From: Euryodendron excelsum
Taxonomy: Eukaryota; Streptophyta; Magnoliopsida; Ericales; Pentaphylacaceae
Length of the DNA: 64,000 nt
Reading direction: 5' to 3'
NCBI GenBank assembly: GCA_033060915.1
Contig: CM065397.1
Span: 18,289,501 to 18,353,500, forward strand
Shown here: positions 57,147-64,000 of the stretch, piece after piece
How the letters are laid out: each line of letters opens with the position of its first letter
Numbering within the stretch: position 1 is the stretch's first letter
The notes under the pieces: model-generated
Databases searched by the model: none
What the model was told of the DNA's origin: nothing
The model's input: only the letters and a program-made list of their open reading frames with translations
Translations under genes and position numbers: made by a program

Positions 57147-59375
57147 TGTTGGGTTTTGCTCCTTGCAATATCATCTCGATCGAAAAGGAAAAGAAGGGCA
57201 AGGTTCAAGGCCTATATAAGAAAGACTATATCTCCTTGGTTAAATGCACCAGTTAACAGCTTAGCTAGTAACTTTTAAATTTAACAAAATTACTCTTGAA
57301 AATGTGAAAGTTAAAGTTTAGCTAGTGGAAAAACTTAGTGGGTGTCTTTGGGGTGAGGAGAGAAAATTGTGTGATTGTAACAATTTTTCACATAGTGTAT
57401 TTTTCTTTAGGGCTAGTGGTTATTCTCCTATTTTAGGAGTTTTTCACTTTAATCTTTTTGTTTTGTTTTTCTCTATTTATTTTGATAGGGCCAAATTCCT
57501 AACAAGTGGTATTAGAGTCTTTTTTTTTGTTGTAATTTTTTCTTGAAATTTTGAGTATACTCTGTAGTTGTAATTTTGACTAATCTTCCATATCAGCAAA
57601 GATTTTCTTAAGATTATTAAATGTTCCTTTTTGTGGGGTGGAGCTTTGCTATGGTAGTGTGGATACATACAGTTTAAGGAAGTTCTGTCTAGAAGATTAG
57701 GTAAGCGGGACTAGTGTGAACTATCCAATCTTTCCTAAGAATCTTGAAGTTCTGTCTAGGAAAGATTTGAATCTTTTCTAAAAACTTACTTAATGAGTAC
57801 TTTTCATTTCTACAGTAAAAATTCATCAAGGTAATATCAGAAAGTAGAGCTTCAAATCCTATCAGATTTGATGTGAAAAAATTTGATGGGTGGATCAATT
57901 TTGGTTCGTGGCAAGTGTAAGTTAGGGATATTTTGATTCAACTAGGATTACATAAGGCGTTGAAAGACAGACTAATCCCTAAAGTTAGCAATGATACTAG
58001 CTTGAGCAAATCTAGAATGAGCGATAAAAATTAGAAGGATCTGGATTTGAGAGCAGTATGTTCGATATGTTTGTGCCTAGCCAAAAATATTCTTGCAAAT
58101 GTGCATGAAATATCTATGGCAAAGGAACTCTGGAAAAAACTTGAAGAGTTGTATCACAAAGGGCGTCTTAAATCGGGTGTATCTGAAGGAGTAGTTTCAA
58201 TCATTGTGGATGAGTAAAAGTACAATTATTTCAGATCATTTAAGTGTTCTCAATGGCATCATCTCTGAACTCGAATCTATTGAATTAAAATTAAAGATGA
58301 GGATCAAGTTTTAAGGTTTATGTGGTCTCTTCCATCTTCTTATGAGCATATGAAGCCTATTTTTATACATAGGAAGGAGAAAATGATTTTTTTAGAGGTT
58401 ACTAGTAAACTGTTTTTTTGAAGAAAAAAGACCAGACAGTGGATGTAATCATTCCCTTGATAACCTAGCAATGGCAATTGGTGATTGGAAGAAGAACTCC
58501 ATAAAAAAAAAAAAAGTAGTCTGCTAGGTGTGTGGACAATCTAAGCAAGTCAAGAAAAATTGTCCAAAAACTGGAGTGAGTTTAACAATATGCGCTAAGT
58601 CAGTGAACGGAGATACTGATAATGACGCTAATACTGTGTCTCTTTGTATAAACGATGATGTCGCATGATAGAGGATGTGTTACTATTATCAGGTTCATAA
58701 GTTTGCACACGGGCATTGATTTGATGTTGATGCAGGGTGTGTGGTGAAAATTCATGTCGATGGCTGATGAACTTCCAAGAAAGCTAAACATGACAGTTGC
58801 ATTATAATTTTTTTGCAAAGTTGTTTTTTGACATGGGCCGAAGTGAAATGCTTGGAATTAGTTTATTCTGAATGCATATACTTTTATGATGGAGCATGAT
58901 AGCAGGAGCTATAAAGATCTTCATTAAGATGGAGTGTGACTGTGGGACCAGTCGAAATTGCAAAGGTGGAGATTTGTTGGGTTTTTCTCTTTGCAATTCC
59001 ACATTGGTTGGGAAGAAAAAGGAGGGTAAGGCTTAAGGTCTATATAAGATGGGCTATATCTTCTTGGTTAAGTGCACCAATCAACAGTTTAACTAGTAAC
59101 TTTTGATTTTAATAAAATTCCTTTTGAAGAGGTGAAAGTTAAAATTTAACTAGTAAGGAAGCTTAGTGAGTGTCTTTGGGGTGAGAAAGAAAAATTGTGT
59201 AATTATAATAATTTTTTACATAATATATTTTTTTCTGAGATTGGGGATTTTTTTTCCTATTTTAAGAATTTTTTACGTAAATCTTTGTATTTTATTTTTC
59301 TCTATTTATTTTAATATTTTTATCAAATGATAGATCCAAAAAGAGAATAAATTTAAAAGGGCAAAATTCCCAACA
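57147..59375 (+). mobile_element. Short copia-type element with gag only
   Basis: 5' LTR 57147-57504 (358 bp) and 3' LTR 58975-59375 (401 bp) both begin TGTTGGGTTTT and end with CCTAACA or CCCAACA. PBS-like TGGTATTAGAGTC (57507-57519) is close to the tRNA-Met PBS. PPT AAAGGTGGAGAT (58962-58973). TATATAAG lies at 57213-57220 and 59041-59048. The 1.47 kb interior encodes only a decayed copia gag; no protease, integrase, RT or RNase H motifs were seen. This matches the plan of gag-only (TR-GAG) elements, or it is an internal deletion of a full copia element. Flanks ACAAC and AATGG do not match, so no TSD. Confidence 0.8.
57840..58575 (+). pseudogene. gag: copia gag remnant
   Basis: The frame with FDVKKFDGWINFGSWQV, then VRDILIQLGLHKALKDR, KELWKKLEELYHKG and LPSSYEHMKPIFIHRKEK matches the UBN2-type gag of plant copia elements. 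Stops occur after WQV, DKN and in later positions, with frameshifts around 58170-58290. A zinc knuckle-like VCGQSKQVKKNCPK follows (about 58530-58570) with the usual His replaced by Gln. Not functional. Confidence 0.8.
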
Positions 59376-60085
59376 ATGGACTAGTGTGGTAGTGAAGAGC
59401 TGCAAACCATCAAATTGGTGCTACTCTGGTGCTTCCTTATAATCAGATTCAAAGGGAAACCTTGCCAAATAGTAAATTGCAATGATTGCATTATCATACA
59501 CAAAATAATTAAACATATTTTAATAATCAGATTCTTCGATTTGGTTGATACTAAGATAGAGAAGAACTCATATATGTGTATGTATATCTGTATGTGGTGT
59601 GCGGTGGTGGTGGGTTCAGGGGGTGGCCTGCGGTGGGATGAGGGGGTGGTATGTTGTGGTCGGCAGTGGCGTCTGTGCGGGTGGTGTGCGGTGGGGGGAT
59701 GAGGGGTGGTGTGCAGTGGCCGTGCAAGGGGCAAGAGAAATTGACGAAGAGAAGGAAGAGGAGTGTTTCAGCCGTGGCAGTCTACCATAAGGAGGAAGAA
59801 AACGGGAAGGAAGAAAAGAAATTTTTTCTTTTATTAAGGGTGAAGTTGTCTTTTCAAATATTCATTTTGGAAGGAATCCTCTGTAACTCAGTCCATCTAG
59901 TGCGTGTGGTATACACACTATTAATTTTAATAGTTTTCATCTAGCTTACGAAAGAGTCCAAAGTATATGAGGGTTATGTATTTACTTTTTAATTACAAAA
60001 AAGTCATTTGATTTTCGCTGAAACCCAAAAACATTAAATGTAATTAGTCCTAATATATAATAGAGGAAGAGGCACAGTTCTTCAA
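59376..60085. other. Unassigned DNA, GT-rich low complexity
   Basis: Positions 59590-59740 are rich in GGTGGTGTG(T/C)GGTGG repeats, producing spurious Gly/Trp/Val frames. The rest is AT-rich. No gene. Confidence 0.5.
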
Positions 60086-60639
60086 GTATGGGTTAGGGAT
60101 AGCAATTTAACTCAAAAAATTCGAGTCCCACCTTTCTCCACCTCTACTAGTAAAGGTTTGGGGTATGAATAAATAGGTTAAAGACAAAATATGAGAGAAA
60201 ATATAACCCGAGACCAGTATGACATGGGGTAGGATTTGGGTTACCCGGTCCGGTAATATTATGAAATCCCTAAATACTAATTATATATTTTAGTAATACA
60301 AATTATCATTGATAAATATATATAAGTAAAAATTTGGATTTTTTTATTACTTTTTATTATTGAAATTTAGTATATTTCTTTACTAATTTTATATTGTATT
60401 AGTGTTTGTATAATTTTAATTTTATTTTTAGAGAATTAGTTCTATTTTAAGATTTTATATGAGTTTAACTCGTTTCAATTTGAACCTCGATTAACAAATA
60501 AATGGGACGAGAATGGGATGGGTAAGTTTAACCCATCACAGGTTTGAGGTAGGTATGGGATAAAATTTTTCTATTCAGGACGAAGTAGGGTTTAGTCTAA
60601 TCTGTACCAAACTCACTTATTTGCCATCCTAGTATGGAT
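60086..60639. mobile_element. hAT-like MITE with 8-bp target duplication
   Basis: The element is 60094-60631 (538 bp). Ends are TAGGGATAGCAA and TTGCCATCCTA, inverted copies with one mismatch and one length change. Flanks GTATGGGT (60086-60093) and GTATGGAT (60632-60639) agree at 7 of 8. An 8-bp duplication and TAGGG ends are hAT features. AT-rich interior, no transposase. Confidence 0.75.
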
Positions 60640-61750
60640 ACAAATATGAGCTTTGAAATTTTGCTTGTGCTTTTTAGAATGCTCAAATGGAGGGGCAAAA
60701 AGAATAATAACAACAAAGCAGGTGCAGTTATCAAACAAATTGCAATGCCGTTACATTATTGTCTTGTAAGCTCCTTATTTAATGTCTTCTCTCTTGACCT
60801 GACCTACACCTTTGTAGCCTCTACTAAGTAAATTTGACCCTAAATTGAGAGAGGTCAAGCTCAAAACTCTGTTATTCTGTAATCTCACACAAAAATGTCT
60901 AGTTTCATCTAGGTGTTGACCACAGAAACAGCAACCTTTAACTGCCAAATTCCCTAAACTCGGCCTGAGCCCGACATTTGGTAGCCCAGCCTGAAGATAA
61001 TAATTTTAATTAGCATTTACCTATTTAAAATTAATTATTATTTTTTTAAATTTAGTTTAAAGTTTCAACCAATATTTAAAAAAAAGTTAATTTGAAATTG
61101 CCAAAACCGGCACACCTAGCCCCCCCAAAGCCCGCCCACCAAGCCCTAGCCAAAGCCCACCTATAGGTCACTTGCAGGCCTGGGCCTAGGGCCCTGGCTT
61201 TCGGCCCTGCCTGGCCCTCTTTTTGTGCAGGAGCCCGATAGGCCCAAGACCGAACCGGGCAAGGCCCAATTTCATTCCTGTAGAAAAGTGATTTGAAGTC
61301 TCGGCCGTTTTTTAAAATTGAAAGCTTAAGCCAAGGATTTTAATCATTGAGTACATTAGGTAGCACCAAAGGAGACACCTATACAATCATATATGCTCAA
61401 TGCCTAGTAAAAAAGAAAAAGAAAAAGAAAAATTCCCAATCTTTATCTAATGGCATCTCTCTCTCTCGCTCTCTCTCGGGTACTGCAGTCAAAAGTCTAA
61501 ACATAATTTACCAACCTTTTGGAGCTGACTTTTTCTTTCCTTTTTTTCTTTTCGCCCTCCTATTTTTTACCCCCGTTATTTTCTCTTGAGAATTCCTAAT
61601 TATTAGAAACAAATCATTACCAAAAGGATCACACATTATTGAAGAACCAATTAAATAAGCCAAGATCCATTTAATATAGAAACTACGAAATATACACATA
61701 TAGACACAGAGGCAATTACTAAAATTCACAGCCTTTAATTAAAAGTTCCC
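60640..61750. other. Unassigned upstream region of the MADS gene
   Basis: AT-rich, with a GC-rich island at about 61100-61265 made of GGCCC/GCCC motifs and palindromic pieces, resembling the interior of another small MITE whose ends were not found. A CT-rich run at 61459-61477 (TCTCTCTCTCGCTCTCTCTC) precedes the promoter. It may hold regulatory sequence but nothing specific can be assigned. Confidence 0.45.
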
Positions 61751-61754
61751 CCTG

Positions 61755-61763
61755 TATATATAA
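61755..61763 (+). promoter_or_regulatory. Putative TATA box of the MADS gene
   Basis: TATATATAA about 220 bp before the ATG, followed by an AC/CT-rich leader (CATCCCTACATTCTC). A GT at about 61825 and TTTCGATCAG|G at about 61961 could bound an intron in the 5' UTR, but this is speculative. Confidence 0.45.
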
Positions 61764-61980
61764 CATAGCTTATTGTCCAAACCTTCCACAATACTCATCC
61801 CTACATTCTCTTTCCTCTGAATAGGTTTTTTTCTTCTCTCCATTCACACTGCAACTTCAAGAAATCCACAGTTTCTGGGTTTTTTTCCTTCTTCTTTACT
61901 TCTTCAGTTCTTTGGTATATATAACAATGTGATTTCTTATTACTATGTACTGTTTTCGATCAGGAACTTGATCCCCAGAG

Positions 61981-62466
61981 ATGGGTAGAAGAAAGATTGC
62001 TATAAAGAAGCTGGAGGACAAGCATGTGAGATATATAACTTTCTCCAAGCGGCGCAACGGTCTCTACAACAAGGCAACAGAATTCTGCATGGTGAATGAT
62101 GCCCAGATCGCCATTCTAGCACTCTCTCCAAGTCACACTCCAAGGGCTTTCGGCTTCGGACACCCTTCGCCCGATGCAGTCATCGATGCCTTCCTCGCCG
62201 GTTCCGCTCCTGTCATGGTTAAGGATCAGTCTAATTTGATTCCTTTATATGGTGAAGTCAAGGCACTGGAAAGAGAGGCAACGATCGAAGAACAAAAGCA
62301 GATGGGTAGTGGTGGTGGTGGTGGAAATTGGTGGGAGAGCGAAGATTATAAAGAGTGGAAGTCCATAGATGAGGTACGTGCCCATGCAGAAGCCCTAGAG
62401 CAACTCATGCACACCCTGGTGGCACAGATGAATTCTGTTTCATCTTCGTCGAAGGCTCCTGATTAG
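61981..62466 (+). CDS. Type I MADS-box transcription factor (M-alpha-like)
   Basis: 161 residues, intronless, ATG context CAGAGATGGG. The MADS domain covers about residues 1-60: MGRRKIAIKKLEDKHVRYIT, then FSKRRNGLYNKATEFC and IAILALSPS, giving DNA binding and dimerisation. It is followed by FGFGHPSPDAVIDAFL, characteristic of the M-alpha (AGL61/AGL62-like) group, a Gly run near residue 109, WWESEDYKEWKS, and a short C-terminal helix ending AQMNSVSSSS. There is no K domain, so it is not MIKC type. Members of this group act in female gametophyte and endosperm development; this gene's role is not known. Compared with the family, SPS replaces the usual SPGGK, and FCMVNDAQ replaces the common LCTLCGAE. 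No stops or frameshifts, so it looks intact. It lies beside MITEs and is the only host gene recognised here. Confidence 0.93.
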   Translation: MGRRKIAIKKLEDKHVRYITFSKRRNGLYNKATEFCMVNDAQIAILALSPSHTPRAFGFGHPSPDAVIDAFLAGSAPVMVKDQSNLIPLYGEVKALEREATIEEQKQMGSGGGGGNWWESEDYKEWKSIDEVRAHAEALEQLMHTLVAQMNSVSSSSKAPD

Positions 62467-63571
62467 TTTTTTTTTTTTTTTAGTACATAAAGTGGATACA
62501 CAAATAGGCTACTGATCATTAAGTCTTATTGTTATCAATTATTCGGATGTTATTGGGATTCCGTAAGATTGAAGTTTCGTGAATGTTGAAGAAGGATATG
62601 AGTTTATTATAAATCCCGTAGTGTTAGTACGTACTTTTGATTTGAAAGATTGTAGTGGGGTTAAATTAAATTGGAAAATGCTATTTTTACAAAAACAAAA
62701 AGTTGTACACAAACTCCTTTTATGATGACATGGCTGTGATCATTTTGTAATTTAAATTCATTATTGGTAGGTGTTTTGTTTTAAGGTAAAAAGCTTTCAT
62801 TAGACGTATTATTCTTAATAAAAATCCTGTTTAAATTTAGACTAAAGGTAATATTATACAATTAGAAAATTCATAGATGATGGTATGGTTGAATGAGGTT
62901 CTTTTATTTTATTTTTTAAAATACACATGTTATAGTGGCACTTAATTATAAAATTATATTGCCATTCCACGCGAGTGAATTTTTTTGTCATTTTTCTTAC
63001 ACTAATGAATACTTCAAGAAGGAAAATCCTAATCTTCTAGAAAATTTATATTGAAATTTTTTTCAAAATGAAGTGGCAGTGTTATTTTTATAATTAACAG
63101 TCATTATGATGGAGTTTCTGTTTTAAAATAAATGACTCTCTTTCAATCACATTATACTGGTGATAAATTTTGTTTGTATTTTTTTTATTGTATGACATTA
63201 TACCCTTTTGAGATTTATGAGCATTCTCACATTTAACTTTACTTTGTGTAAACCCTCCATGGCCAATGTTGCAAGAGAGATTTTCATATTGAATACTGTG
63301 GGAAAAAAATGATTCCTGCCACCTGCTTAATTTTACCAGTTGGAAAATATTATTTTTTGTTAAATTTTTACAAAAAAATCGTACTAGAATGATGTGATAA
63401 TAATATTTTTATAATTAAGAGTCAACACTATGATTAGTGGTTTTTTTTTGAACGGATCACATTTAAACATATCATTTTCGTGATAAATTTTATATAAATT
63501 TTTAACTGTTAAAAATTTGTAAAGTCAAAACTTACCTCACACATATTAATAAAATGAATTACTTAAGACCC
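62467..63571. other. 3' flank of the MADS gene, AT-rich
   Basis: A T16 run begins shortly after the stop. Three diverged copies of a motif set (TGCTATTTTTACAAAAA..., ATGA(T/C)(A/G)TGGC or AGTGGCAG, TTTTTATAATTAA(C/G)AGTCA) occur around 62670-62770, 63050-63110 and 63340-63430, suggesting old MITE copies. No gene. Confidence 0.5.
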
Positions 63572-64000
63572 TGTTAACACCCCATTTTCCCTTAACCTAT
63601 TATTGATTGTGGCATTAATTTCAAAATAACCCATATGTTTAACTCTCACATGGTCAAAAACTACGAGGTGCCACTGGTTCGAGGCTGTAGACAGTTTTGA
63701 ACTTTGAAGGTGTGAGATCAGGACTCAAATCAAAGACTCATGCTCAATTTTTTTGCAAAAGTCAAAACGTTTTGAAATGATCTCCTTGCGAGTTACAACC
63801 CATTTCAAAATTCCAGTTTCACTATTTCCAAAACCTAAACTCCATTCCCATCATATTTTGGTTTGAAACTTGATTTTTTATCATAAAAAATAATTTCCAA
63901 AACTTAAAGGTTGAAAGTAATAGTTTCCCATTTTGCCGAAACTTTAAGTTAGAAAATAGTATTTCTAAACTTTTTCAAACTTTGATTTAATTGAAGTTTA
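63572..64000 (+). mobile_element. Possible start of another Tat-like LTR, cut by the window end
   Basis: TGTTAACACCCCATTTTCCC at 63572 strongly resembles the family A/B LTR start TGTAAGCACCCCATTTTTG. It is followed by sequence with TTTCCAAAACCTAAACTCC-type motifs (63820 onward) reminiscent of the CTTTCC tract. The rest lies outside the window. Confidence 0.4.

Noticed and set aside
61100..61265. GC-rich gene or CpG-island promoter upstream of the MADS gene
   Set aside because: The sequence is made of GGCCC-type palindromic pieces typical of small MITEs, with no ORF.

Overview
The window is repeat-dominated nuclear DNA of a flowering plant. The evidence is plant-type Ty3/gypsy lineages (a chromovirus and Tat/Ogre-like elements), a Ty1/copia remnant, hAT-like MITEs and one plant type I MADS-box gene. 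The species cannot be named from sequence alone. No bacterial, organellar or CRISPR-like content was seen, and no tRNA or rRNA gene.

Layout. Positions 1-604 are the cut end of a giant LTR (family A). Positions 605-9354 are unassigned, partly microsatellite-rich DNA carrying a complete 5.07 kb solo LTR of family A (1653-6723, TSD CATGG). Positions 9355-44154 are one nested block. A decayed chromovirus (C, plus strand; LTRs 9355-10023 and 43485-44154) was split inside gag by a Tat/Ogre-like element (B, minus strand, 10268-39153, TSD AGGTG). B's 5' LTR was then hit by a family A solo LTR (29620-34833, TSD AATAT). B's internal region carries another, truncated family A LTR (about 20176-25031), which itself holds a 1.73 kb TG...CA insertion (20312-22040). 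This gives four levels of insertion.

Positions 44155-51637 are AT-rich DNA with a fold-back element (about 48390-49011), a MITE candidate (49185-49733) and a likely LTR-like unit (about 49739-51090). Positions 51638-56942 are a third complete family A solo LTR (TSD ATGGG). Positions 57147-59375 are a short copia-type element with two LTRs and a decayed gag but no recognisable pol. A hAT-like MITE (60094-60631) follows. An intronless type I (M-alpha-like) MADS-box gene at 61981-62466 is the only intact host gene recognised. The window ends in what may be the start of another TGTTAACACCCC-type LTR (63572 onward).

How the parts relate. Families A and B share LTR ends (TGTAAGCACCC...GGGCGCGACA on the coding strand) and several internal blocks, so they are related families. 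All protein-coding retroelement parts are broken. Many of the stops look like C-to-T transitions (CAG/CAA/CGA to stop, TGG to TAG), as expected for old methylated copies. B carries an extra ORF running against its gag-pol between integrase and 3' LTR, a known Tat-lineage trait. No wholly new biological system was found. The most interesting points are the giant solo LTRs with variable internal tandem arrays, the clean nesting history, B's antisense ORF and the gag-only copia element.
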